Assembly (NCBI GenBank): GCA_900074885.1
Contig: FJUW01000044.1
Coordinates: forward strand, 156,747 to 220,746
Source: Rhynchosporium graminicola
Taxonomy: Eukaryota > Ascomycota > Leotiomycetes > Helotiales > Ploettnerulaceae
Length of the DNA: 64,000 nt
Direction of reading: 5' to 3'
Within the stretch, counting starts at the first letter, position 1. Each line of letters opens with the position of its first letter. Shown here in pieces: positions 1 through 10,259 of the stretch. The notes under the pieces were generated by a model. That model ran no database searches and was not told the DNA's origin. It saw only the letters and a list, made by a program, of their open reading frames with translations. Position numbers and translations under genes: made by a program.

Positions 1-1326
1 TAATTACGAAAGATGGGACAGTACCCAAAACCATATGTTCATCCGAGCGCTAGCAGTGCATGACCTAGCTTGACAGATCGAAACCGTTCGCCTCGAACAT
101 GCAAGTATAGCGATCAGCCCCGTGTCCTCGGAAGTATGCAAGGCAGGTTGCGGTCCGTTCCGGACCCGCGATGTGGGTAATGCTGAGACCAAGGTAGGAT
201 ATTGATCTCACTCACACCCAGCTGGCAATATGCACATCGCTGATCGAAGATGGGGTCAATCCCGAAGCCTTAGCTGTATGTATATCCTACTTCTAAGAAG
301 CAGCACTATAACAAGGCTGACACATGATCCACTTGGACAGACCGTGGTCAAGGTTTTGATAGATGAACACCCGAAGGATAAAGGAGATTCTAATGGGGCG
401 ATGTAAGGTGACGCTGGTAGGTAGGAGAGGAAGATATTGGTGCGAATTTATGGTGTTCGGAGACAAGCAGAAGCATCAAAAGTTGAAATTGCATTTTTTC
501 CCTCGACCTGTCATTTGCAGTACATCAAAATTTGTGCTTAGTTGCTGGGACAAGGGAAGTTGAGGACAAGGGAAGTTAGGGACAAGAGAAAATGAGGACA
601 AGGACATTAGGGACAAGGAAAGGTAAGTACTCGAGTTCACTGGTGTCTACAAACTAACCTCTATTAGAACTATACAATATCAGCAAAGTTCAAGTATTTA
701 TTATGTGGATCTGGGTCTCCACGAGTTCTGTGGCTGTATGGTCGGACACGAAGCTTGGCCAAACTTGAAGCAAACGCAACCCCAAGTCACGAAAAAGATA
801 TCGCTCCCTTGCGGACTTGCAAAGTACATCATCCATTTCATGTCAGCTTTCTCCAGGGACCAATGCCCTTTTCTAGTTGTGAGTTGCCTGTGTCATCAGT
901 CCAAGGATGAAGCAATATTCTGCGATGGTGTGGTTGCCTTCACGCCATACTTCTGCTTCTGGTTATGGCTTGCATACAACCCCATACGAACCATGACTCA
1001 TTGTCACGGGCCGGTAAGGAGAAGCTATAGATGGGTAGTAAGTACACTTTTGAAATGTGGTATTCTCGAAATTTTTGATGACCTGTGGAATCGTGTCAAT
1101 TTTAAGCGATGATGACTTGATTGATTATTTTCAATCCAATAATGAGGCACTCTTCCCTCAGGAAGCTTTGCAGAACTTTCTATAGATGACCTAAAAATCG
1201 GTGAGGGGATGGTCGGTTGATATCTGACATAGAAGAACTACCTGAGCTCAGGTCCAACAAGGACAGAAGTCGAACAGCTAGATTGAAGATCTGAATAACA
1301 TCCACAATTTATCTCCCTTAACAATT
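1..1326. other. Non-RIPped DNA without a supported gene
   Basis: Composition is ordinary, with CpA and TpG present, and short open frames occur on both strands. The longest (705-1112, plus) lacks an ATG start and matches no family I know, so I do not call it. The only structured feature is the purine-rich tandem repeat at 547-622, listed separately. Confidence 0.5.
547..622. repeat. Purine-rich imperfect minisatellite
   Basis: About five head-to-tail copies of a degenerate unit built around GGGACAAGGGAAGTT, with unit length varying between about 14 and 18 bases. One strand is almost pure purine. No coding potential is visible. Confidence 0.75.
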
Positions 1327-1329
1327 TCA

Positions 1330-1995
1330 TTCTTTTTGGCAGCCAACTCCGGCATGTCCCAAAAACAAGTAACATAGTCGTGTTTTTTCCTTGAGCCTAT
1401 CTAGCTCATCGGCTTGGGCCTTGAGCCTTTTCTCCTGTTCTTCTGATGTGACTACAAGTTTTTCCCTCTCGGCCTCTAGGGCTGTCACTTTTGTACTGTA
1501 CTCTACAATATTTCGAGCGAGGTCCATGTCCAGCTCTTTTACACGCGCCTCGTAGGTCTCGGCATTAATGATCAGCAGCTATTCCAGGAATCAAATTCCT
1601 TCTAGAGGCATTCTTAACTAGCGGGATCCTGACTTTCTCCATGCGCTCGAGACGGACTTCAAAGTCTGCAAGACTCGTCTTCACCTGGTAGACCTCGTAT
1701 TTCAGCAGTTGTACATCCTTTTTAACTCTGCCTATTTTATTACTCAGCTCCCCTATTTTGCCACTTAAGATACCGTTGACGTTTGACAGTTTGTCGTTGA
1801 ATGTGATAGCGAGATCGTTTCGAGCTGCCTGTTGCCCTCCTCGATAAGGGAGTGCCTGTCGTCCGAACTCTCCACGGATGCCGGTGTCTTGTCTTGCGTG
1901 GTGGGAGTCATATATCTCTTCCGTAATATATATGGGCTGGGTTCGAGATATAGTGGCGGTGAATCAGGATGAGACGTTAATACGATAGAAGCCAT
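1330..1995 (-). pseudogene. Decayed coiled-coil protein gene
   Basis: Three consecutive minus-strand frames read as one protein interrupted by two single-base shifts. The first frame (from ATG at 1995) has a proline-rich start and then an acidic segment. The middle frame (about 1815-1572) is rich in K, E, L and V with heptad-like spacing (NDKLSNVNGILSGKIGELSN). The last (about 1570-1330) continues as a strong coiled coil (ALEAEREKLVVTSEEQEKRL). I see no GT-AG introns that would reconcile the frames, so I read frameshifts of a once continuous gene. It lies about 190 bp downstream of the Zn2Cys6 gene on the same strand. Function unknown; coiled coils are not diagnostic. Confidence 0.5.
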
Positions 1996-2183
1996 TTAGC
2001 TTGTGGTTGTATCAGCTGGGGAGGCATCCCGTCAAGTAATCGTCTCGACAACTGGTATCCGCATATCAGCCTCGACTGTCACAACTGGAGCTGGGGCAAT
2101 GCAGTGCCTTGGGCAGCTTTCCGATACTAGTATCACACAGATCTCACGAGACCATACGGCTGCAAAGGTATCTCAGCAGGAGG

Positions 2184-3277
2184 CTAAAGGAGATCGACGC
2201 CAGACGGTGGACAATTTCGAAGGCTCTTATGGCGCAGGAAAGACACTCTAGCATTTGTGAAGGGACGAGTGCTGGAAATATCCGAGGAATCATGAATCAT
2301 AGAACTTTCGGCAAATGTAAGAGCGTCATGGACGGCGACAACAACAGTTGTCAGGGCATTCATCCTACCACCACTAAGATGCATACTCTCATGCACCAAT
2401 TCTCTACCATCAATTGGGAACGAAAAGGGGACCTGGGGGGCAACCGTCGTGACTAAGTGTTGGCACGGGTCTTCGTAATAGCCATGAATCTGACCAGTAT
2501 CCCTGAGCATCTGTATTGCCGTCGTGGTGTCGAAAGAGCTATCGAAGAAGTCCAGCTCAGTCGACCGAGCTGCGGAGCTTATAGCACATTCTTCGCGATC
2601 TGTTGACGCTCGAGTGTCATCAGAAGGTTCTTTATTCTCGTATGGCAGCACAGATGCCTGCAGAACACTAGAGATGTGTTCTTTCGATCAGAAAAGCACG
2701 ATACCATGTCTAAGACTTTTCCTATTGCCGCTCTCATGTCATTCGAGGATAATTTGGCATTCGATCGAATACGCCGCAGCGAGTCGGTCACTTTAAGCTT
2801 ATGCTGGGTCAAAGATTCAATCTCCTTACTTAACTTAGAGAGTCTCCTACAACAGATCAGAGTGTATACCGCTAGATCAGATTCTGCACCTCACTTTCGA
2901 TCATCGTCCCTTTTCAAATCGCTATAGACACATTGCACACTTGCCTGTTTACATCGGTCACAAGGCTGTTCACTATTGCAACCTGCCTTAGCTTTTCGAC
3001 AACAGTTACACGCGTGTAGTGCCCTCTGCTTCTTGCAAGACTTTGAAGCATCTGTCACACGTGGCCTCTTTAGAGTTGGTAATGCAATCTTTGCTAGCGG
3101 AGCCAAGGTTGGTCGTGGATCTCTCTGTGAATGTTCGGACTGCGAGGGTAGAATATGTTGTCTGAAATGCGGACCTGCCAACGGCGAAGGGGATGATAGG
3201 AGCGAAGGCTGAAACGGCATCTGCATTTGCATTTCCAACCCTTCCACTACGACCTCGCCTGTGCTTCTTTGCCCCAT
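2184..3277 (-). CDS. Zn(II)2Cys6 fungal transcription factor, three exons
   Basis: Exons run on the minus strand from 3277 to 2895, 2846 to 2705 and 2657 to 2184, total 999 nt, 332 residues. Intron 1 (2894-2847, 48 bp) starts GTGAGG, carries CTGAT near its 3' end and ends TAG. Intron 2 (2704-2658, 47 bp) starts GTATCG, has an internal CTGAT and ends GCAG. Both splices restore an open frame. Residues 90-116 form a Zn2Cys6 binuclear cluster, C-x2-C-x6-C-x5-C-x2-C-x6-C, ending in VY as is usual. Upstream is a basic stretch (KRPRV). Exon 2 supplies a short linker and coiled-coil-like dimerisation segment (KLSKEIESLTQHKLKV). No fungal_trans middle domain is visible; at 332 residues it is short and resembles small pathway-specific regulators. 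Target genes are unknown. The secreted protein gene at 5539 is the nearest other intact gene. Confidence 0.8.
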
Positions 3278-3954
3278 ACATATTTCCTGATATATAGGTA
3301 GAGACTAGTCTAGAGCTAGGAAACAGACCGGCGAAGTGAGGACGTACAATTCCACGTACCGGAAAGGCAGAAGGAGAAAGTATATTTTGCAATAAGTATA
3401 ACGAAGTAGATATAATCCTAGGTGAACATGATTATTATTTCAAGGCAAGTCTCTAGACTTCGTCAAGGGGCTGAAATCAGCCCAAGTCGGTATATTAGTA
3501 ATAATCTTCAGAAAAGTAAGCGTGAGGCTAACGCAAATTCTTTTACTGCGCTTATTATAGTTAGTCTCGTATAGCTGGTAATTTTGATCTTATAGGGTAC
3601 GGATACGAGTTAGTCGATACGGGGTATGGTCTTATGCATGAAATCGCGACAGGGTATAAAGATAACGAGTCTTTTTGAGGTGGCGCTAGGGAGTGTTAGT
3701 ATAAATGGGAGCATCTCGAGCATAACTCCTATGGGTGGCGGACGGGGGTATAGGGCGCTTGTGGATTTGTTGAGTGCGATTGATAATAATCGAGATGGGC
3801 GTTCGTCACAGACTTCGGAATGTGGTGGCTAGAGCGGCTGGTATGGGCCACTTGGAAGGAAGAATAGGTGACCCACATCGCGTGTGGATTGGAGAAGCGA
3901 ATTTTGCCTGGTCACCGAATTCGCTAAATGAATGCAAGGTAGGTCTTCGCCGCC
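3278..3954. other. Spacer with mild TpA enrichment
   Basis: This lies upstream of the Zn2Cys6 gene and presumably holds its promoter. 3400-3720 is somewhat richer in TpA than its flanks. Overlapping ORFs here are short and resemble no family I know. Confidence 0.4.
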
Positions 3955-4365
3955 TCAGTTCGCAAAGATCCTCAACTTGCAATCCACACCTCCCGTGGCG
4001 AGAACGCAACGGATCTGCATATCAGGAATACCCAATCCAGAAGCGGCACTTTTTAGAGTTTCATTGCTTTCACCACTTTGTCCCTCAGCAATACTACCGT
4101 GGAATGCCGGTGCGTTCTTGATAATTCCAGCGGCACCACCTCAGGCAGGTTATGAAGCGTTCATGCGCATCGACAACCGCCTTCACGCATTTGCCATCTT
4201 AGCTTAGGTCCCAGCACCGTAGCGTCTTGTCATCCGACACCGAAAGGAGATATCTGCCGCCGGGATGGAAAGTGAGCGCCCGCACCCAATTATCATGCCC
4301 AACTAGTGTCTTAAGGTATCGCGCGACCCTGTTGCCATAAACTCTGCCGTGCCACTTGCAGCTTG
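3955..4365 (-). pseudogene. C-terminal fragment of nudF/PAC1 (LIS1) WD40 protein
   Basis: The minus strand reads a diagnostic LIS1-family passage ([20 protein letters not shown], then a DDKT...CWDL strand), followed by the linker [21 protein letters not shown]. After a one-base frameshift comes the terminal repeat ([19 protein letters not shown]) and the natural stop at 3955. In the intact protein this is about the last two WD40 blades of the dynein regulator LIS1. The N-terminal LisH, the coiled coil and the first blades are absent. One CAA-to-TAA change lies after the CWDL strand. The fragment therefore cannot encode a working protein and is a partial duplicate; a full copy presumably exists elsewhere because the gene is widely conserved. 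Confidence 0.75.
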
Positions 4366-4475
4366 GGATTTTTTATGGCAGTTAAGCGAACTCTATCGAA
4401 ACTGTAATAGCAACTCTAACAAAGAGCTATAACTCCAAGTCCGAATCAAACTCAATCGAGAACTCTAATAAGGTA

Positions 4476-4623
4476 GGGAAGGGGGTAGGAGGTGGGTCTC
4501 GTCCAGCACTATGTCTGTATAAGAAAACTATGGGGTCAAACTCGCGAATTCGACGCTGCTCATTGGGAATCATTACCTTAAGATTTACAGCGGTGGACGA
4601 GACCCACCTCCTACCCCCTTCCG
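4476..4623. mobile_element. MITE with 29-bp perfect TIRs
   Basis: Perfect 29-base inverted repeats at 4477-4505 and 4594-4622 (beginning GGAAGGGGGTAGGAGGTGGG) enclose 88 bases with no ORF. TA dinucleotides flank both sides (4474-4475 and 4624-4625), suggesting a TA target duplication as in Tc1/mariner-type elements. A RIP-mutated copy lies at about 32974-33103. Confidence 0.8.
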
Positions 4624-4625
4624 TA

Positions 4626-5365
4626 CGACAAGGGACTGATTACGATCCCAACAAGATGAGCGAAAATTCGCAGTCCGCCGTCAATAAGATTGACCGAACC
4701 AATCGCCCTATCTAGTACCCAAATTACTGAGTATGCTCTTTGCCATAACCTCAACTTACTTGGTACAAGGCCTAGATACTATCTCCCTTAGTCCAAACGT
4801 AATTGTGGGACGATACCTTACTTCCTGCACACTAGGTACTTGGCAATATATCAGGAGCGCAGGGTAAGTATAAAATGGTCATTATCTATAACGCCTGTCA
4901 GGAGAAAGCCTTGCAGCAGGAGCACAGACACCGAATGTACATTATTTAGGGTCTTTGCTTGGCCGTTCTGGGTGCGGGGCATCAAGCAGTCATCAGGTTA
5001 GATGCTTGTTAGTAGAGAACCTTCTAGATAGAGCACAGAGACTGAAAAGAACATTATTAATACCCTGTACGAGGTAGACGTGAAACTATTGGAAATTAGA
5101 AAAAAAAATAGAATAAAACTCGTTCAATCTAAGTTCCCACTAGTAAAGTCACTTTTCATCACATGCGACGTGCGAAAGGGGTTTCTCGGGGCAACTAATA
5201 AAAGAGAGTTCGCAAAGTCTCAGATTAATTGTATTCATACTTATGCGGTACAGAGCAGACGGGCCAGCCACTCTCTCACCCGCCTGAAGGGAGTTATTGA
5301 ATCCTCAGCTTCTGTGAGTATACTTGGTTTCCAGGATAATTAAGCCATTGCCCATCCACAGGGAT
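4626..5365. other. Spacer with a diverged direct repeat
   Basis: An open frame at 5080-5343 starts with GTG and resembles no known family, so I do not call it. Two segments (around 4901-4945 and 5012-5056) share a GAGAA...GAGCACAGA...ACATTATT pattern and look like an old direct repeat. Nothing else is visible. Confidence 0.4.
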
Positions 5366-5405
5366 CCTGATAGAACTATTCCCTGCAGTAACAAGTTCTA
5401 TCAGG
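5366..5405. promoter_or_regulatory. Hairpin or palindromic site in secreted-protein promoter
   Basis: Perfect 12-base inverted repeat (CCTGATAGAACT at 5366-5377 and its complement at 5394-5405) with a 16-base spacer. It ends 10 bp before a TATA box and about 130 bp before the ATG at 5539. It could be a divergent operator-like site for a dimeric factor, or chance; its position is suggestive only. Confidence 0.5.
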
Positions 5406-5415
5406 GTCGACCGTC

Positions 5416-5423
5416 TATATAAT
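5416..5423 (+). promoter_or_regulatory. TATA box of the secreted-protein gene
   Basis: TATATAAT lies 116 bp upstream of the ATG at 5539. It is followed by a pyrimidine-rich leader (CTTCCTCCTC) typical of a fungal transcription start region. Confidence 0.55.
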
Positions 5424-5538
5424 CAGTCTTCCTCCTCAACCTGCTCATCACATACCAGTCTTTGATTCCCAAACAAAATTTTGCCACTTCTGCTTCTCCG
5501 AAAAAGAATACCCTTTAACCTCCAACTGAACCAAAACT

Positions 5539-5852
5539 ATGAAATTCCTCGTACTGCCTCTCTCCCTTGCCTTTCTTCAGATTGGCCTCGTCTTCTCTAC
5601 GCCGGATCGATGCAGATACACCCTTTGTTGCGATGGAGCTCTCAAAGCTGTTTCCGCATGCCTACATGAGTCAGAATCCTGCTTGGTTCCTGGGGATTGT
5701 TGCCGGGGAAAGTCCCGTTTGACGCTTTGCTCATATGGTGAAGGTGGCAATGGCTTCCAATGCCCGACGGGATACGTAAGTTTATTCATATCCGGAAAAC
5801 CGTAGCTACAGGCACTCTCTAACAAAACGTTCAAATGTAGCGCCAATGTTAA
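5539..5852 (+). CDS. Small secreted cysteine-rich protein (candidate effector), two exons
   Basis: Exon 1 is 5539-5775, the intron 5776-5840 (65 bp; GTAAGT donor, CTAAC branch site, TAG acceptor) and exon 2 only 12 nt to the stop at 5852. The product is 82 residues. Residues 1-20 are a clear signal peptide (K3 then a long L/F/V core). The mature part has 10 cysteines spaced C-x4-CC-x9-C-x6-C-x5-CC-x8-C-x10-C-x6-C; the tenth, which makes the count even, comes from the tiny second exon. The first eight echo the C-CC-C-C-CC-C order of hydrophobins, but spacings are far too short, so I read a compact disulfide-rich protein of knottin or effector type. A TATA box and a hairpin precede it. It lies near RIPped repeats, a typical effector setting. 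Role inferred from form only. Confidence 0.75.
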
Positions 5853-7226
5853 GGAAGAACTGTGCATCGCGCATATCCCTGCTTGAGCGACTAGCTGATA
5901 GGCGGAACGGATCACTCCAAAGGGTCTCGCTCTAGCTGAGAATTGAGAAAGAAAGAAATGAAACATGACATTGAGCTAAACACTGAAATACATCGGTGCA
6001 TCAATTTAAATGTGATGCCTTTCAGGACGCGGGACCTGGACCCACTCTGTGCTGCTACATGAACTAAATCTGAACCATTGTCCCTGCCATATAGCAATAA
6101 TGCAATTCATATACTATCTATCGTGGCGGCTTTAAACGCCTCATATCCAGGTGTGCCACGGCAATCGTGTACCCCCCAGGCCTTTTTTAATAACTTCCCC
6201 TCCGAGTTCTCTCCTTGTTGCAAGGCCACATAAACGATTATGAATAGCAACATGAGACAATCCAAGTAAAATTTGTGAACGTTTACGAAACTTTCGTGAC
6301 AGCAATGACCTGTACAGTATAAGATCAGAGATTTGGTTTCCTATTACGATCGGAGCTAGAGCGTTGCAGATTCTTGGACAGCTCGCCAATACTAATACTG
6401 GGTATTGGCCACACCACTTCCATGTGGCCTTCCCATGACTCTCCGCTCTTTTCCCATCAGACCACTTTTTTGATTACTTCAGTCGTATCTTCAACTTTGA
6501 TCCAGTTTCAATCTAGCTTCTTATCCCTTAAGGGATAGGTAGTTGTTGCGTATACCTCCTTCATTGCTTGAAAGCTCGCAAGATTGCGCAATGTCAAGAT
6601 CTCGTCTCAGTAAGAATGATTGACTGCGAGGAATTGTAGTTGCCTAAAATAATCTTCGGTGGCCACTTGATCAGGGCAATCGTTTGCTACTGTTGGGTTG
6701 GTGGATTTGCTGCTGATATAGATCGCGTCGATTTTCGGGTTGAAGTATACCAAACCCCTGGGGCCACTATCTCTTGTGAAGTGTCGTTTGCGTCTAAAGC
6801 AAGTAGGTCGTCTAAAACAAGTAGGTCGATCTTCTGGTATGATTGGAGGAAGAAGGTTTGCGACTCTGTCTTAACACTGAGGAGAGCAGAGGGTTGGTGT
6901 GCGCTCTCCAGAACCCCAATCAAGTGTTCGAATTCAAGAATTCTGGGTGGTAGCAGTGCTGCAGATCAAATTTGTAGCCTAGTTTCTGTGGCAAGTCTGT
7001 CAAAGGATGGAAAGCCAGGAGATCGCTATGGGAGAACTAAGCTATCGAGTACTCAGGCGCGTTTTTAGTAATGCGACCGGTACTGGCCGGGTCCACCCCC
7101 AATTTCGCTCGGGACTCGCTTACTATCGGGAAAACCAGATGCCGCGTCTATGCAAACCCCTCGCTTGTGTGAAATCGCGTTTTTACTACCTAAATTAAAA
7201 ACTTTTAATATTACTACTAATATCTA
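5853..7226. other. Non-RIPped spacer without a supported gene
   Basis: Several ORFs of 60-140 codons occur on both strands, none with a recognisable motif or credible splice structure. 6785-6828 carries two copies of a 19-20 base unit (GTCTAAAGCAAGTAGGTC). From about 7190 the sequence becomes AT-rich, where the nested LTRs begin. Confidence 0.45.
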
Positions 7227-7231
7227 ACTAT

Positions 7232-7832
7232 TGTTAATATGGCAAGGTAACGTTGATATTCAGAGGAAGGCATAGTGTCGGAAGCATAGAATGTATCATA
7301 TACCGTAGAAGGTCTATTTGGAGGTATATCTGTTACGATCGGGCGCATCCCCCCCGCTTGTAACGCCTTCTAGCCGATTAAGGATAAGGTCTCCACCTTA
7401 TTCTTCTACCCTTTTGGGTGAGTTGGCTGAGTGGCCTAATCAATCATTCTACAGATTACCCCTGACGTCACAATATCCCTGGTGGCGAGTCAGGTGGAGA
7501 GTACTACTCTACCGTAAGGCCACCGTGTGCTTCCAAGTAGCAGTATATAGTATTCGCCTCTTGCTTGGAGAAGTAAAGGCACGCAGAAATACAACGAGTA
7601 AACCAGAGATGTAGCTTTACTCCCTTCTGTTGTCACCCCTTTCGGTCACGAGACTGTACCCTGGAATTTACCTTACGGATAGATTCCAACACATAGAGTA
7701 GTTGAAAGTTGTTGGTTGCATTGCAGTACGAATTACTATGGAGAGTTGACCGAAGATATTATCTAGGAATATCCGCACGGACCACGCATATGACTATAGT
7801 CACGTGGCTCATACCAAACCCATATTCTCGCA
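7232..7832 (-). mobile_element. Copia-type solo LTR (split by a second solo LTR)
   Basis: Reverse-complement relative of the Copia LTR at 59847-60021. Similarity runs through 7238-7275 and resumes at 7692-7832; removing the insert leaves about 180 bp, the same length as that LTR. On the minus strand it starts TGCGAG and ends ACA. ACTAT occurs directly on both sides (7227-7231 and 7833-7837), a 5-bp target duplication. Only one LTR is present, so it arose by LTR-LTR recombination. Confidence 0.75.
7276..7691. mobile_element. 416-bp solo LTR inserted in the Copia solo LTR
   Basis: Starts TGTCGGAA and ends TTCCAACA, short inverted termini of a kind common in Copia LTRs. It is flanked by a 5-bp target duplication CATAG (7271-7275 and 7692-7696). 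CpA and TpG are well preserved, so it is probably the youngest insertion here. The ORF inside (7318-7614) has no start ATG and is probably not a gene. Orientation is undetermined. Confidence 0.75.
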
Positions 7833-7849
7833 ACTATTAATAATAACTA

Positions 7850-9185
7850 AAATACTGGCGCCCCGTAGTAAATATTACTTCCAAAGTCATGCTACTAATC
7901 CAGAGTACGAAAAAGCCTTCCGAGACGCTAAATTATAGTATATAGCGCACCCTACAGATCCTTTCTAATATATTGCCTTAATCCGATATTAAGGTCCCTT
8001 TTTTACGTAAGGCCATTTCGAGAGTAAGGAGTATAGAAGCTAAAGGTAGCTTGAAGAAGGAATTATTTCTAGCAAGTAGTAGCTATAATAAGCTACTAAA
8101 TCCCTCGAAGGAGGAGGCTATTAGAAAGTATTGCTATGATTATTGGGAGGTAGATACGGGAGCTACTTATCTGATAGTTAAGTTAGTAATCACTCATCTA
8201 TTTGCAATATGATCTCCCTATTACTAGAACGATCTTCTACTGATAATTATATTAATTCGTTAGACCTAAAATCCTCTAAAGCTACCTCCTTCTTATATCT
8301 AGCTAAAGGATTATCTAGAGCTCTATTCGATCAAGACGAAACCTATAGAAGCTATACGATCAGAGCCGCACACGAAAGAAGAACTAATATGATAGTTTCA
8401 AGAGCTAGAGAAAGATGTCACGACCTGTACGTGAGGAGCCTCAGGCCTTCAGGCACGACGGGGTAAGCGAGCCTTGGCAACCGCGGCAGATTAGTCAGCA
8501 TAGCCCTACGGCTATACCTTAAGGAAGGTGCCGAGAGTAGAACCTCTTCTCCTTATCTTTTCTTCTCTTTACCACGCGCACCCTTAAGGGCGAATACAAG
8601 TCGTTGTTACCCCCTGTGCCCTGCCGTAACAAAAGAGATGGAAAAGCTATATCATAATCATAGAAAGAAAGTTCTGAATATAGATAAATCTGGGTTCGAG
8701 GCGCCCTCCTATATGCAGAGAGTATAGTAGTTCCAAGGAGTGTAAATATACTATATATACCTATATAAGGAAGCCGCAAAACAGTTACTATTACAGAAAC
8801 CAAAAGTAGTGATGGAAGGAAGACATTTTCAGCCTTTGTGATTTCTTAGAGAGATAATTATAGGAAATTGGATATCTATAAACCTTTCTAGTAAAGAAAA
8901 AAATTACTCTCTCTTTAAGTAGTTGTATTAATAACTCGATTATTATGGAATACGCCTACTATTTGATTAAACACTCGTATGCTGGACCAGAAATACTATG
9001 GAAACTACTCCTTTTAGACGGCTACGAATCTTATATTATAGGCTATTTATAGTACTTCTTTAAGAGAATTAAGTAACAGCGCTATATTATGGCTTACTCT
9101 GTAGTGCTACGCTCTATTATATTTTTTCTGTTTAAAGACACTTAGTACTTCCGCGAGTGTCTAGAATACTAATCCCTCTGATGCG
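7850..9185 (+). pseudogene. RIP-decayed gene of unknown family, split by a solo LTR
   Basis: Plus-strand frames read protein-like sequence with stops only at former Q or W codons, for example NPEYEKAFRDAKL and YIAHPTDPF at 7890-7960. A clean run follows at 8209-8410 (SYTIRAAHERRTNMIVSRAR). After the solo LTR it resumes at about 8632 (EMEKLYHNHRKK, IDKSGFEAPSYMQRV) and continues to about 9185 (LLCSATLYYIF). I do not recognise the family. The frame differs by one across the LTR, so there is at least one indel besides RIP. Confidence 0.45.
8416..8631 (+). mobile_element. Solo LTR of the Gypsy family-1 element
   Basis: 216 bp, starts TGTCACGACC and ends GTAACA. It is nearly the same as the two LTRs of the complete element at 9367-16250 and is the least RIPped of the three. 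A 5-bp target duplication AAAGA lies at 8411-8415 and 8632-8636. No internal region is present, so this is a recombination remnant. Confidence 0.9.
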
Positions 9186-9366
9186 CTTATCCCGAATAAC
9201 CTGTGTAAGAAGAAGTATTCAGCAAGCCAACCATCTTCAGTAGCATTCATTTACATTATACTTCAACCCTCTACCTACCTTTCATATCCAACTCAAACAC
9301 TTACGATGTTTAGTCTCATCTCTCCAGGAGAACCTTTCTTACCGGTCTACCACGTCCTGAAGCGGT

Positions 9367-9582
9367 TGTCACGACCTGTACGTGAGGAGCCTCAGGCCTC
9401 CAGGCACGAGGGGGTAAGCGAGCCTTAGCAGCCGCGGCAGATTAGTCAGTATAGCCCTACGGCTATACCTCAAGGAAGGAGTCGAGAGTAGAACCTCTTC
9501 TCCTTATCTTTTCTTCTCTTTACTACGCGTACCCTTAAGAGCGAATAAAAGTTATTAAAACCCCCTATACCCTGCAATAAAA
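9367..9582 (+). repeat. 5' LTR of Gypsy family-1 element
   Basis: Aligns without gaps to 16035-16250 and 8416-8631. Its last 40 bases are the most altered of the three copies (CCCTGCCGTAACA appears as CCCTGCAATAAAA), including changes that are not RIP type. No convincing tRNA primer site is left just inside it. Confidence 0.9.
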
Positions 9583-10259
9583 TAAGAAAAGATAAACTAT
9601 CTCGCTAGGAAGTAGTAATATCTATTTAGAAGCCTTGAAGCTAGTATTACCTTCTTAGTACGACTTCTACGACTTCTACCCTACCTGTACTCGATAACTT
9701 CGACTATACGCGCCGTCTACTTCTATACCTTAGAAGTAGAGTGTTTCAGAGAAAGCTGAACTCCCTCCCTTAATTAGTACTACCTCTATAGTATAATTCT
9801 ACTAAAAAACCCTGTTGCGATATTTTTTACGCCCTTAGCCTCGTGCTTAGCCTTACGCATCCTCGACCTCAAACCCTCCTAATATCGCGACTTCTACGAA
9901 CCTCTACGACCTCTGCGAAGCTCCCTCCTACGATTCTAACTCTATATATACCTATAAGAAGAGAACTCGATAGCCGAAGTAAAGTGAACTCGTAAAAGGA
10001 ATCTAAAGTGAACCTAATTAGTAACCTCCTAATACCTTAAATATATACTCTACTAAGGGACTTTAAGAACGTACTTACCCTCGCGCCGTATTAATCTTCA
10101 CTCTCTTGAATAGGTTACTATTAAGCTTTAGGTCCCTCTTGAGCGCGTTTTTTTAGCTATAGCGGGCCCTCCTATATATAACCGCGCCGAAGCACTCGAG
10201 AGCCCTCTATACTAGATAGACTCGGGTTCCCCGAACAGAAGACAAGTAGAAGCGCGCTA

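Noticed and set aside
705..1112. 135-codon open frame on the plus strand
   Set aside because: No ATG start, no family features, composition like neighbouring non-coding DNA.
3006..3392. 128-codon minus-strand frame
   Set aside because: It overlaps exon 1 of the Zn2Cys6 gene in another frame; the binuclear cluster and splice sites support the other frame.
5539..5775. Hydrophobin identity for the secreted protein
   Set aside because: Cysteine order is similar for the first eight residues, but spacings are much shorter than class I or II hydrophobins and there are ten cysteines.
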